Shown: positions 28,827 to 37,705 of the stretch, in pieces
Position numbering within the stretch: position 1 is the first letter of the stretch
Layout of the letters: each line of letters begins with the position of its first letter
Source: Roseovarius amoyensis
GTDB taxonomy: Bacteria > Pseudomonadota > Alphaproteobacteria > Rhodobacterales > Rhodobacteraceae
DNA length: 64,000 nucleotides
Reading direction: 5' to 3'
Assembly: GCF_003260265.1 (NCBI RefSeq)
Contig: NZ_QITQ01000001.1
Span: 124,001 to 188,000 of the forward strand
The notes under the pieces: model-generated
What the model saw: only the letters and a program-made list of their open reading frames with translations
Told to the model about the DNA's origin: nothing
Database searches by the model: none
Position numbers and translations under genes: made by a program

Positions 28827-30194
28827 ATGCAACTTCAGATCGGGCAACAGCTGCGCCAGACGCAAACCCTGAAGCTGTCGCAACAGGCGATCCAGTCCAT
28901 CAAGATATTGCAGATGAACAGTCAGGACCTGCACGCATTCCTAGCCGACGAAGCCGAAAGAAACCCGCTGCTCGATCTCAGCTTTCCGGTGCCCGGCAAG
29001 GCGGCGCAGGCCACCTATGCGCGGTCAGCCGCGTTGCCCCCCGCAGGGGCGGCCGCATCCGGCGATCTGCCCGACATCGCAGAAACCTGTGCGCGCCCCG
29101 TCACCCTGCGCGAGCATCTGCTGGATCAGGCGATGCTGACCTTCAGGCGCCCGCAGAACCGCGTGATCGCCGCCGAAATCATCGAGGCGATCGAGCCAAG
29201 CGGCTATCTGCGTCACCCCGTTAGCGACATCGCGCGCACCCTTGGCCTGCCCGAACGCCCCGTGCTTGAGGTGCTGGCCCGCATTCAGCAGTTCGACCCG
29301 TGTGGAGTGGCGGCCCGTGATCTGGCCGAATGTCTGCGCCTGCAACTGCAAGAGCGGAGTGAACTGACCGACAAGCGGGCCTGCCTGCTGGCAAATCTGC
29401 CCCTGCTCGAAACCTATGACTTTGACGCGCTGGCGCGCAAATGCGGCTGTGACCGGAATGATGTCATAGCGATGATTGCCCGGCTGAAACAACTGAACCC
29501 GGCGCCGGGCCGTCAGTTTGACAGCGCCCCGGTGCCTTTGGCGTTGCCGGATATTGTGCTGTCTCGGGCGCGCGACGGGGGTTTTCGGGTTGAACTGAAC
29601 CCCGATGTTCTGCCGCGTGCGCTGGTTGATCGCGAGTATCACGCGCTTCTCCGGCCAAAGGCCCGTCAACAGTACGAGAAAAAATTCATCGCCGATTGCC
29701 TGCGCGATGCAACCTTGCTGGTGCGCAATCTGGATATGCGCGCCCAGACCATCCTGCGGGTCGCAACCGAACTGGTCGCGCAGCAGCGCGATTTCTTTCT
29801 GCACGGCGCGGCCAGTCTGCGGCCCTTGTGCCTGCGCGATATCGCTGATGCGGTGGGCGTTCATCAATCCACCGTGTCCCGAGCTATCGCCAACAAGTAT
29901 ATTCTGGGGCCACGGGGGCTGGTGGCGATTAAGTCCCTGTTTTCCGAAGGGCTGGCCGCCACGGGCGGGGGCGGGCAAGTGTCAGGCGCTGCCGTGCGTA
30001 GCCGAATCAGAGCGCTGATCGACGCAGAGCGGCCTGACGCGATCCTGTCGGATGACGCCATCGTCAGCGCGCTGGACCGCTCAGGCATCACCATCGCGCG
30101 CCGGACGATCGCCAAATACCGCCGGATGCTGCGCATCCCCCCCTCGTCGGTGCGCCGCCGCATGAAAGCTGCACAGGCACAGCCCGAAGTTTGA
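28827..30194 (+). CDS. rpoN: RNA polymerase sigma-54 factor, cluster-specific paralogue
   Basis: 455 residues. Region I is Gln-rich (IGQQLRQTQTLKLSQQAIQS, continuing to IKILQM) and binds activator and core polymerase. The core-binding region is followed by the helix-turn-helix DIADAVGVHQSTVSRAIANK. The RpoN box ARRTIAKYR (424-432) reads the -24 element. The RpoN box is normally ARRTVAKYR. A housekeeping rpoN usually lies with lptB, hpf and ptsN; none is here, so this is a second copy serving the cluster. Confidence 0.95.
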   Translation: MQLQIGQQLRQTQTLKLSQQAIQSIKILQMNSQDLHAFLADEAERNPLLDLSFPVPGKAAQATYARSAALPPAGAAASGDLPDIAETCARPVTLREHLLDQAMLTFRRPQNRVIAAEIIEAIEPSGYLRHPVSDIARTLGLPERPVLEVLARIQQFDPCGVAARDLAECLRLQLQERSELTDKRACLLANLPLLETYDFDALARKCGCDRNDVIAMIARLKQLNPAPGRQFDSAPVPLALPDIVLSRARDGGFRVELNPDVLPRALVDREYHALLRPKARQQYEKKFIADCLRDATLLVRNLDMRAQTILRVATELVAQQRDFFLHGAASLRPLCLRDIADAVGVHQSTVSRAIANKYILGPRGLVAIKSLFSEGLAATGGGGQVSGAAVRSRIRALIDAERPDAILSDDAIVSALDRSGITIARRTIAKYRRMLRIPPSSVRRRMKAAQAQPEV

Positions 30195-30212
30195 CCCCTG
30201 CCCCCCCGTGAC

Positions 30213-30227
30213 TGGCACCGGATTTGC
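30213..30227 (+). promoter_or_regulatory. Sigma-54 promoter for the thiolase
   Basis: TGGCACCGGATTTGC (GG-N10-GC) begins 18 bases after the rpoN2 stop and ends 50 bases before the thiolase ATG. The match to consensus is the same as for the other three promoters of the island. Confidence 0.78.
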
Positions 30228-30277
30228 GTGATATCAGGGGCATCACCGAGCCCAGAGCCGGCAAACAGGAGTTGACT

Positions 30278-31483
30278 ATGCAAGACGCCTTTATCTGCGA
30301 TTATATCCGTACCCCCATCGGCCGCTTTGGCGGTGCCCTATCGGCCGTGCGCGCCGATGATCTGGGGGCCGTGCCCTTGCGCGCGCTGATGGACCGCAAC
30401 CCACAAGTCGATTGGGCAGCGGTAGATGACGTGATTTTCGGCTGTGCCAACCAGGCCGGCGAAGACAACCGCAATGTTGCGCGCATGTCGCTGTTGCTGG
30501 CGGGGCTGCCCGAGGGGGTGTCGGGCACCACGATCAACCGCCTTTGCGGCTCGGGCATGGATGCCGTGATTGCCGGGGCGCGGGCCATCCGCACCGGCGA
30601 GGCCGACCTGATCCTCGCGGGCGGCGTCGAAAGCATGAGCCGCGCACCCTTTGTCATGCCCAAGGCCGACACGGCCTTTTCGCGCAACACCGCCATTTTC
30701 GACACCACCATCGGCTGGCGCTTCGTCAACCCGCTGATGAAAGAGGCGCATGGCACCGATTCAATGCCTGAAACCGCCGAAAACGTGGCGGAGGAGTTCG
30801 TCATCAGCCGCGCAGATCAGGATGCGTTCGCACTGCGCTCGCAACAGCGTGCGGGTGCCGCGATTGACAGCGGGCGGGTGGCGCAAGAGATCACACCGGT
30901 CACCATCCCGCAGCGCAAGGGCGATCCGCGCATCGTGGAGCAAGATGAACACCCCCGCCCCGGCACCACGGCAGAGAGCCTGGCGAAACTGCCCGCTCCC
31001 TTCCGCAAGGGCGGAACCGTGACAGCGGGCAATGCCTCGGGCGTCAATGACGGGGCGGCAGGGCTGGTGCTGGCGTCAAGCGCGGCGGTCAAAGCGTATG
31101 GCCTGACACCGCTTGCCCGTATCACGGGCGGGGCGACGACAGGTGTCGCACCGCGCATCATGGGGATTGGCCCCGCGCCCGCATCGAAAAAGCTGATGAC
31201 ACGGCTGGGGCTGTCGGTGAAGGATTTCGATGTCATCGAACTGAACGAGGCCTTCGCCAGCCAGGCACTTGCCACGGTGCGTGATTTGTCAATCGCGGAT
31301 GACGACCCGCGCGTCAATCCCAATGGCGGCGCGATTGCCTTGGGGCATCCCCTTGGCATGTCGGGCGCGCGGCTGGCAGGCACTGCGGCGCTTGAACTGC
31401 ACCTGACAGGCGGGCAGCGCGCACTGGCCGCAATGTGCATCGGCGTGGGGCAAGGGATCGCGCTGACGCTAGAGGCAGCCTGA
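30278..31483 (+). CDS. Acetyl-CoA acyltransferase (thiolase), PcaF/PaaJ-like
   Basis: 401 residues from the ATG at 30278 (CAGGAG upstream); a longer in-frame start would overlap the promoter. The nucleophile is Cys90 in NRLCGSGMDAV; the second active-site elements are GGAIALGHPLGMSGARL and MCIGVGQGIAL. The N-terminal YIRTPIGRFGGALS is typical of 3-oxoadipyl-CoA thiolases. It cleaves 3-oxoacyl-CoA to acetyl-CoA and a shortened acyl-CoA, and would finish the beta-oxidation begun by the minus-strand operon, so both arms form one pathway. Confidence 0.93.
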   Translation: MQDAFICDYIRTPIGRFGGALSAVRADDLGAVPLRALMDRNPQVDWAAVDDVIFGCANQAGEDNRNVARMSLLLAGLPEGVSGTTINRLCGSGMDAVIAGARAIRTGEADLILAGGVESMSRAPFVMPKADTAFSRNTAIFDTTIGWRFVNPLMKEAHGTDSMPETAENVAEEFVISRADQDAFALRSQQRAGAAIDSGRVAQEITPVTIPQRKGDPRIVEQDEHPRPGTTAESLAKLPAPFRKGGTVTAGNASGVNDGAAGLVLASSAAVKAYGLTPLARITGGATTGVAPRIMGIGPAPASKKLMTRLGLSVKDFDVIELNEAFASQALATVRDLSIADDDPRVNPNGGAIALGHPLGMSGARLAGTAALELHLTGGQRALAAMCIGVGQGIALTLEAA

Positions 31484-31544
31484 CCCGGAGCACGCCGCTG
31501 TTCTTGAAAAAGACACATGCGTGCGCATCCTGTTCTCAATAACT

Positions 31545-31588
31545 CCATGTTAAATGAACATGGCTGGCGCGGCCCCGTACGGGGCCGC
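31545..31588. promoter_or_regulatory. Two perfect inverted repeats after the thiolase gene
   Basis: CCATGTT-AAATG-AACATGG (31545-31563) and the 20-bp palindrome GCGGCCCCGTACGGGGCCGC (31569-31588) lie in the 325-base gap between the thiolase and the binding-protein gene. The second could fold as a strong hairpin terminator for the thiolase transcript, though no T-run follows. The first is a possible operator. Confidence 0.5.
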
Positions 31589-31727
31589 CATTCTGCCCGG
31601 CGCGGGCATTTGCTTGGGCGGGGCGCACTTTCTGATCTGCACAGTCGCAAAGATCGGTGCCCGTATTTCTGATTTCCTGCCTGTATCCGAGGGAAAATCG
31701 GAGCATTCGTTGGAAAGAAGAAGGTAA

Positions 31728-31742
31728 TGGCATGCTTGTTGC
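31728..31742 (+). promoter_or_regulatory. Sigma-54 promoter for the ABC importer
   Basis: TGGCATGCTTGTTGC has GG-N10-GC spacing and ends 66 bases before the binding-protein ATG. It links substrate uptake to the same regulator as the degradation genes. Confidence 0.75.
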
Positions 31743-31808
31743 GTGGTTTTGGGTGGGCCAACTAAACACGGTCACGAGACTATCCGATCCTATGGAGGAG
31801 ATCAGAGA

Positions 31809-33014
31809 ATGAAACTATTGACAGGGATAACCGCGACACTTGCGTTGTCGACAGGGTTTGCCACGGCACAGGACATATCGGGCGACACCGTCAAGATCGG
31901 CGCCATGGTCGATATGACCGGTGTCTATTCCGCCAATGGCGGCATGGGCGCAGTGGTCGCCGCGGAAATGGCGATCGAGGATTTCGGCGGCACCGTGAGC
32001 GGCAAGCCGATTGAATTGCTGTCGGCCAATTATCAGAACCGGGTTGATGTGGCATCGAACCTGGCGCGGGAATGGATCGATCAGAGCGGCGTCGATATGA
32101 TAATCGAATCCACCGACTCGGCCGCTGCGATCGCCATTCAGAACATCGGCAAGGAAAAGACTGTCCTGACGATTGCGGCGGGGTCGGCATCGACCGCGCT
32201 GACCAACGCAGAATGCACGGAGACCGGCATTCACTATGTCTATGACACCTTCGCGCTGGCCACCGGCACCGGCAACGCCATCGTGAAGAGCGGGTTGACC
32301 GAATGGTATTTCATTACCGCCGACTACGCTTTTGGTCATTCTCTTGAAGAAAACACCGCCAATGTCGTGCAGGAACTTGGCGGCAATGTGGTGGGCACCG
32401 TGCGTCACCCGTTCAAGGGCACCGATTTCAGTTCGTTCATCCTTCAGGCGCAGTCCTCGGGTGCGGATGTGGTGGCCTTTGCCAATGCCGGCACCGATTT
32501 CAGTACGGCCGTGAAACAGGCCAGCGAATTCGGCGTTGTGCAGGGCGGCCAGACCATCGCGGGGATGCTGGTGTTTCTCACCGACATCTACGCACTTGGG
32601 CTGGATGTGGCTCAGGGCTTGACCTACACCACCGGGTTCTACTGGGATCATGACGATGAAACCCGCGCCTTTGCTGAGCGGTTCAAGGAACGTCACGGCA
32701 GCATGCCCACGATGATCCATGCCGGGTTCTATTCCGCCGTCACCCACTATCTGAAGGCGGTCGAAGCAACGGGCACCGACGACACGGCCACCATACGCAA
32801 GTGGATGGGCGAGAATCCGATCAACGATTTCTTCGCCCATGATGGCTATATTCGCGAAGATGGCCGCATGATGCACACGATGTATCTGGCACAGGTCAAA
32901 GCGCCGGACGAGGCCCAGAACGACGATGACGTGGCCCGCGTGCTGCGCGAAATCCCCGCTGAAGAAGCCTACATGCCGCTTGAAAAGAGCACCTGCTCTC
33001 TTGTGAACGGCTGA
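31809..33014 (+). CDS. ABC importer substrate-binding protein (Liv/Peripla_BP_6 type)
   Basis: 401 residues from ATG 31809 (GGAGGAG upstream). A signal peptide (MKLLTGITATLALSTGFATA) is followed by the type I periplasmic-binding fold starting DTVKIGAMVDMTGVYSANGG. Liv-family binding proteins of this size in Rhodobacterales take up amino acids, amides, aromatic or short acids. The gene precedes a full LivGFHM set. The cluster points to a carboxylic acid destined for CoA activation rather than a branched-chain amino acid (inference). Confidence 0.92.
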   Translation: MKLLTGITATLALSTGFATAQDISGDTVKIGAMVDMTGVYSANGGMGAVVAAEMAIEDFGGTVSGKPIELLSANYQNRVDVASNLAREWIDQSGVDMIIESTDSAAAIAIQNIGKEKTVLTIAAGSASTALTNAECTETGIHYVYDTFALATGTGNAIVKSGLTEWYFITADYAFGHSLEENTANVVQELGGNVVGTVRHPFKGTDFSSFILQAQSSGADVVAFANAGTDFSTAVKQASEFGVVQGGQTIAGMLVFLTDIYALGLDVAQGLTYTTGFYWDHDDETRAFAERFKERHGSMPTMIHAGFYSAVTHYLKAVEATGTDDTATIRKWMGENPINDFFAHDGYIREDGRMMHTMYLAQVKAPDEAQNDDDVARVLREIPAEEAYMPLEKSTCSLVNG

Positions 33015-33026
33015 CAGTCTGACACC

Positions 33027-33054
33027 GGCGGCGCCTTTTCACCGGGGCGCCGCC
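33027..33054 (+). terminator. Hairpin between binding-protein gene and livG
   Basis: A perfect 9-bp stem GGCGGCGCC / GGCGCCGCC encloses a 10-base loop, without a T-run. In such operons a hairpin after the binding-protein gene usually stabilises the upstream message and lowers expression of the membrane and ATPase genes. Confidence 0.6.
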
Positions 33055-33076
33055 TTAGGTCAAGGAAATCAATCCC

Positions 33077-33862
33077 ATGACATCTCGCCATGAAAACGGG
33101 GCTGATTATGTTCTCACGGCCAAGGGTTTGACCAAGGTCTTCGGGGGCATAAGAGCCGTAGATAACGTGGACTTTTCTGTACGGCGTCACACGATACACG
33201 CACTGATTGGTCCGAACGGGGCAGGCAAGACGACCTGTTTCAGCCTTTTGACCAAGTTCCTGACGCCAACCAGCGGCACCATAACCTATGAAGGTCAGGA
33301 TGTGACCGACCTGTCTCCAGCGACGATTGCGCGCAAGGGAATGGTAAGGTCATTCCAGATTTCGGCAGTATTCGGCAGCATGAGCGTGCTGGAAAACGTG
33401 CGACTGGCCCTGCAACGGCGCGTTCATGGCCCCTCGTTCGATTTCTGGCGCTCTGTCAAATGCCTGCACGCGCTTGAGGACGAAGCCATGGCGTTGCTGC
33501 AAGAGGTCGGATTGGCCAATGTCATGCACGCGCGCGCCGCCGACCTGCCCTATGGGCGCAAGCGCGCACTGGAAATCGCGACCACGCTGGCGCTGGATCC
33601 GCAGCTGCTGTTGCTGGATGAACCTCTGGCCGGGATGGGGCAAGAGGATATCGGACGCACCACTGAACTGATCAAACGGGTCGCGCAGACCAGAACGGTT
33701 CTGATGGTGGAACACAACCTGTCTGTCGTCGCCACCTTGTCGGACCAGATCACCGTGCTGGCGCAGGGGGCGATCCTGGCCGAGGGCGATTATGCCGCGG
33801 TGTCGCAAAACCCCGCCGTGGTCGAGGCCTATATCGGAGAGCCCCATGACACATACGACTGA
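33077..33862 (+). CDS. livG: ABC importer ATP-binding protein LivG-like
   Basis: 261 residues with Walker A GPNGAGKTT, the DLPYGRKRALEIA signature and Walker B LLLLDEPLAGMG. It has the LivG-type C-terminus (HNLSVVATLSDQITVLAQG). It energises import together with LivF. AAGGAAAT precedes the ATG, a ribosome-binding stretch repeated before livH. It overlaps livF by 17 bases. Confidence 0.93.
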   Translation: MTSRHENGADYVLTAKGLTKVFGGIRAVDNVDFSVRRHTIHALIGPNGAGKTTCFSLLTKFLTPTSGTITYEGQDVTDLSPATIARKGMVRSFQISAVFGSMSVLENVRLALQRRVHGPSFDFWRSVKCLHALEDEAMALLQEVGLANVMHARAADLPYGRKRALEIATTLALDPQLLLLDEPLAGMGQEDIGRTTELIKRVAQTRTVLMVEHNLSVVATLSDQITVLAQGAILAEGDYAAVSQNPAVVEAYIGEPHDTYD

Positions 33863-34595
33863 ACACCCCGGCACCATTGCGCCCGCCTCGCAATCCGGCA
33901 CCATGCTTGAGGTGTCGGGCCTGAACGGCTGGTACGGCGAAAGCCACGTGCTGCATGACGTGAGCCTGCGTGTTGACGCCGGCGAGGTTGTTACCCTGCT
34001 GGGCCGCAACGGCGCGGGCAAGACCACCACGCTCAAGGCGATCATGGGCCTGCTCAAGAACCGCAGCGGCAGCATTCGTTTTCAGGGCAGCGAGCTTATC
34101 GACGCGCCTGCGCGAACCATCGCGAAAATGGGCGTGGGCTATGTGCCGGATGATCGCGGGATATTCGGCAGTCTGTCGGTGATGGAAAACCTGCTTTTGC
34201 CACCCAAGGTGGCCGAGGGCGGGTTTGAGCTGCCCGCAATCTACGAACTGTTCCCCAACCTAAAGGAACGGCTGGACAGTTACGGCAACAAGCTGTCGGG
34301 CGGCGAACAGCAGATGCTGTCGATCGCGCGCATCCTGCGGACCGGGGCGCGCTTTATGCTGATGGACGAACCAACCGAGGGACTGGCCCCGGTGATCATC
34401 CACCAGATCGGCCGTACCGTGCGGCGACTGAAAAAGGCAGGGTTCACCATTTTGCTGGTCGAACAGAATTTTCATTTCGCCCGCGAACTCGCAGACCGCC
34501 ATTACATCGTTCAGGAAGGCCGCGTCATCGACGAAATCCGCAATGATGAGGTCACGGACAACCTGGGCAAGATCCAAGGTTATCTTGGCATATAA
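33846..34595 (+). CDS. livF: ABC importer ATP-binding protein LivF-like
   Basis: 249 residues from the ATG at 33846. Walker A is GRNGAGKTT, the signature NKLSGGEQQMLSIAR and Walker B FMLMDEPTEGLAPV. The short N-terminal extension (THTTEHPGTIAPAS) before MLEVSGLNGWY is non-conserved; a start nearer the conserved part is possible. It pairs with LivG. Confidence 0.92.
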   Translation: MTHTTEHPGTIAPASQSGTMLEVSGLNGWYGESHVLHDVSLRVDAGEVVTLLGRNGAGKTTTLKAIMGLLKNRSGSIRFQGSELIDAPARTIAKMGVGYVPDDRGIFGSLSVMENLLLPPKVAEGGFELPAIYELFPNLKERLDSYGNKLSGGEQQMLSIARILRTGARFMLMDEPTEGLAPVIIHQIGRTVRRLKKAGFTILLVEQNFHFARELADRHYIVQEGRVIDEIRNDEVTDNLGKIQGYLGI

Positions 34596-34606
34596 GGAAA
34601 TCAGTC

Positions 34607-35494
34607 ATGTTCGAGCTATTGGGAATTCCGCCGCAGGCGCTGTTTGGCCAAGTGCTTCTTGGGCTGATCAACGGGGCCTTCTATGCCGTGCTGAGCCTTG
34701 GGCTGGCAGTGATCTTTGGCCTGTTGAACATCATCAACTTCGCGCATGGTGCGCTTTACATGATGGGGGCCTTTGTTGCTTGGATGCTGCTGACATATCT
34801 GGGCATCCCGTTCTGGGCCGCGCTTGTGGTGTCACCGCTGATCGTGGGCGGGATCGGCATGGTGATCGAACGCACCTTGCTGCGCCCGCTGCATGAACTC
34901 GATCATCTCTACAGCCTGCTTCTGACGTTTGGTCTGACGCTGGTCATCGCCGGGCTGTTCCAGAACTTCTATGGCGTATCGGGCAAGCCCTATCCGATAC
35001 CGGCGGCACTGACCGGCGTTATCAATCTGGGTTTCATGTTCCTGCCCATCTATCGCGCCTTCATCATCGTGATGGCTGTGATCGTGTGCTTTGGCACATG
35101 GTTCCTGATCGAAAAGACCCGGCTTGGCTCTTACCTGCGGGCGGCAACGGAAAATCCTGAAATGGTCAGCGCCTTCGGCATCAATGTGCCGATGCTGATC
35201 ACGCTGACCTACGGGTTCGGGGTAGCGCTGGCCGCCTTTGCTGGGGTGTTGGCCGCACCTGTCTATTCGGTCAACCCGGTGATGGGCAACGACCTCATCA
35301 TCGTGGTGTTCGCCGTCATCGTGATCGGCGGCATGGGGTCGATCATAGGTGCGATCCTCGGGGGGTTTTCCCTGGGGCTGGTCGAGGGCCTGACCAAGGT
35401 TTTCTACCCCGAGGCGTCCACAACGATCATTTTCGTCATCATGGCGCTTGTGCTGCTGCTGAAACCCAGCGGCATCTTCGGGCGGGAGGTCTAA
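34607..35494 (+). CDS. livH: ABC importer permease LivH-like
   Basis: 295 residues with about eight membrane segments. LivH features are GLINGAFYAVLSLGLAVIFGLL, INFAHGALYMMGAF and the EAA-like region near LRAATENPEMVSAFGINV. It forms the translocation pore with LivM. The spacing is 11 bases after livF and 3 bases before livM. Confidence 0.93.
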   Translation: MFELLGIPPQALFGQVLLGLINGAFYAVLSLGLAVIFGLLNIINFAHGALYMMGAFVAWMLLTYLGIPFWAALVVSPLIVGGIGMVIERTLLRPLHELDHLYSLLLTFGLTLVIAGLFQNFYGVSGKPYPIPAALTGVINLGFMFLPIYRAFIIVMAVIVCFGTWFLIEKTRLGSYLRAATENPEMVSAFGINVPMLITLTYGFGVALAAFAGVLAAPVYSVNPVMGNDLIIVVFAVIVIGGMGSIIGAILGGFSLGLVEGLTKVFYPEASTTIIFVIMALVLLLKPSGIFGREV

Positions 35495-35497
35495 ATC

Positions 35498-36487
35498 ATG
35501 TCGCATCATATCGAACCAACAACCCCGACGCAGCTGCAGGGTAAGACCGGCGGCCGCAGGCGGACGGCCCGGCATCACATGTTTGTCTTTGCCCTGATCG
35601 CTGCACTCGTCGTGATTGCGCCGCAGTTTCTGTATCCGGTTTTTGTGATGAAATTTCTGTGTTTTGCGCTGTTTGCCATGGCGTTCAACCTGATGCTGGG
35701 CTTTGGCGGCTTGTTGTCCTTCGGGCACGCGGCCTTCTTTGGCGGTGCGGCCTATGCCACCGGCCATGCCGCCAAGGTCTGGGGCTGGCCACCTGAACTG
35801 GCCATCGGCTTTGCGGTCCTGGTCGCCGCGGTGATGGGGGCGGTATTTGGGTTTCTGGCGATCAAGAGCCGCGGCATCTACTTCGCCATGATCACGCTGG
35901 CCTTTGCGCAGATGGTGTATTTCTATGCCCTGCAATCGCCCATCACCGGGGGCGAGGATGGCTTGCAGAGCATCCCGCGCAATTCACTGTTCGGCCTTGT
36001 GGACCTGTCTTCCGACAGGGTGTTCTACTGGCTGGTCGCGGCGATCTTCATGGCCGGCATCTTTTTCGTATACCGGGTAATCCATTCGCCCTTCGGCGAG
36101 GTGCTGAAGGGCATCCGTGAGAACGAACAGCGCATGATCTCGCTCGGGTATCAGGTACAGCGCTACAAGCTGGTGACGTTCATCATATCGGCGGCCCTGT
36201 CGGGGCTTGCAGGCGGCACCAAGGCGCTGGTGTTTCATCTGGCCTCGCTGGTCGATGTGCATTGGACCATGTCCGGCGAGGTTGTCCTGATGACCCTGAT
36301 CGGCGGCCTGGGCTCGATCTTTGGGCCGATTGTCGGGGCGGGGGTGGTCGTGGCGATGCAGAACTATCTGGCCGATCTGGGTTCACTTGTGCTGATCATT
36401 CAGGGGATGGTGTTCATCGTCTGCGTGCTGGTCTTCCGCGAAGGCATCGTCGGCGTTCTGGCAAAATGGCTGAAAACCCGTCTGTAA
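35498..36487 (+). CDS. livM: ABC importer permease LivM-like
   Basis: 329 residues with a short hydrophilic N-terminus and about ten membrane segments. Conserved elements are AMAFNLMLGFGGLLSFGHAA, FLAIKSRGIYFAMITLAFAQ and the loop VLKGIRENEQRMISLGY. It completes the SBP-livG-livF-livH-livM importer. The neighbouring CaiB gene follows after 69 bases, perhaps by read-through. Confidence 0.93.
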   Translation: MSHHIEPTTPTQLQGKTGGRRRTARHHMFVFALIAALVVIAPQFLYPVFVMKFLCFALFAMAFNLMLGFGGLLSFGHAAFFGGAAYATGHAAKVWGWPPELAIGFAVLVAAVMGAVFGFLAIKSRGIYFAMITLAFAQMVYFYALQSPITGGEDGLQSIPRNSLFGLVDLSSDRVFYWLVAAIFMAGIFFVYRVIHSPFGEVLKGIRENEQRMISLGYQVQRYKLVTFIISAALSGLAGGTKALVFHLASLVDVHWTMSGEVVLMTLIGGLGSIFGPIVGAGVVVAMQNYLADLGSLVLIIQGMVFIVCVLVFREGIVGVLAKWLKTRL

Positions 36488-36556
36488 ACATTGGGCCTGT
36501 CCCTGTCGGGGGGCGGGCCCACGCAATCTGCCGGAACAGCACAGGGGCATGACACG

Positions 36557-37705
36557 ATGACGGCACCTCTCAAGGATATTCGCGTTCTGGATTTCTCGAC
36601 CCTGCTGCCCGGTCCAATGGCCACCCTGTTTCTGGCCGAGGCCGGGGCCGAGGTGATCAAGATCGAACGCCCCGGACGCGGCGAGGAAATGCGCGATTAT
36701 GACCCGAAATGGGGTCAGGACAGCGCCAATTTCGCCATGCTGAACCGCGGCAAGAAATCGCTGGCGCTGGACCTGAAAGACCCGGATCAGCGCGCCCGCC
36801 TGGTCCCGCTGCTGAAAGAGGCCGATATCATCGTTGAACAGTTCCGCCCCGGTGTCATGGACCGTCTGGGCCTGAGCTACGAGGATATCGCTGCCATCAA
36901 CCCCCGGATCATCTATTGTTCGATCACCGGCTACGGGCAATCGGGGCCAAAAGCAGTCCGCGCCGGGCATGACCTGAACTATATCGGTGACAGTGGTCTT
37001 CTGGCTCTCAGCTGTGGCGGCCCGCAGGCCCCCGTTCTGCCCCCCGCACTGATCGCCGATATCGCGGGCGGCACCTATCCGGCGGTGTTCAACATCCTGC
37101 TGGCCCTGCGCGACCGCGACCGGACCGGCAAGGGCGCACACCTGGACATATCGATGTCCGACAACCTGTTTCCGTTCATGTACTGGGCCTTGGGCGAGGG
37201 GCAGGCCACCGGCCAGTGGCCAGGCAATGGCGATGCGTTGGTCACTGGCGGATCGCCCCGGTATCGGCTTTATCCCACCAGCGATGGCCGTTTTGTCGCC
37301 GCCGCCCCTATCGAGCAGAAATTCTGGCAGGTCTTCATCGATGCCATCGGCCTGCCCGCCGACCTGTACGACGACAGGCGTGATCCTGACGCTACGGCAC
37401 AGGCCGTTGCCACCCGCATTGCCGGTGAACCCGCCGATCACTGGCGCGCCGTGTTCGAACGCGCTGATTGCTGCTGCACGGTTGTCCAGACCCTGCAAGA
37501 AGCGCTGCAAGACCCCCATTTCCAACGCCGCGGCCTGCTGGACCACGAGGTGGAAAACACCGATGGTGTGCGCCAGATCGCCCTGCCCGTGCCGGTGGTC
37601 GGACAGTTTCGCGCCGCGCCGCACGCCGCCCGCGCCCCGGCGCTTGGCGCCGATAATGACATGGCCCCCGAGGCAACCACCCGCCACAAAGGAGATATGG
37701 AATGA
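36557..37705 (+). CDS. CaiB/BaiF family III CoA-transferase (2)
   Basis: 382 residues from the ATG at 36557; an upstream in-frame start is not supported by the alignment of the family start LKDIRVLDFSTLLPGPMATL. Key residues: GAEVIKIERPGRGEEMRDYD, NRGKKSLALDLK, and the catalytic aspartate in AGHDLNYIGDSGL. It resembles alpha-methylacyl-CoA racemase/CoA-transferases. It overlaps the following oxidoreductase by four bases. The first member of the family (25526-26761) is clearly different in sequence. Confidence 0.92.
   Translation: MTAPLKDIRVLDFSTLLPGPMATLFLAEAGAEVIKIERPGRGEEMRDYDPKWGQDSANFAMLNRGKKSLALDLKDPDQRARLVPLLKEADIIVEQFRPGVMDRLGLSYEDIAAINPRIIYCSITGYGQSGPKAVRAGHDLNYIGDSGLLALSCGGPQAPVLPPALIADIAGGTYPAVFNILLALRDRDRTGKGAHLDISMSDNLFPFMYWALGEGQATGQWPGNGDALVTGGSPRYRLYPTSDGRFVAAAPIEQKFWQVFIDAIGLPADLYDDRRDPDATAQAVATRIAGEPADHWRAVFERADCCCTVVQTLQEALQDPHFQRRGLLDHEVENTDGVRQIALPVPVVGQFRAAPHAARAPALGADNDMAPEATTRHKGDME

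Noticed and set aside
31809..36487. A dedicated branched-chain amino acid transporter
   Set aside because: The family name suggests it, but the shared sigma-54 promoter type with acid-degradation genes makes a carboxylic acid more likely; substrate left open.
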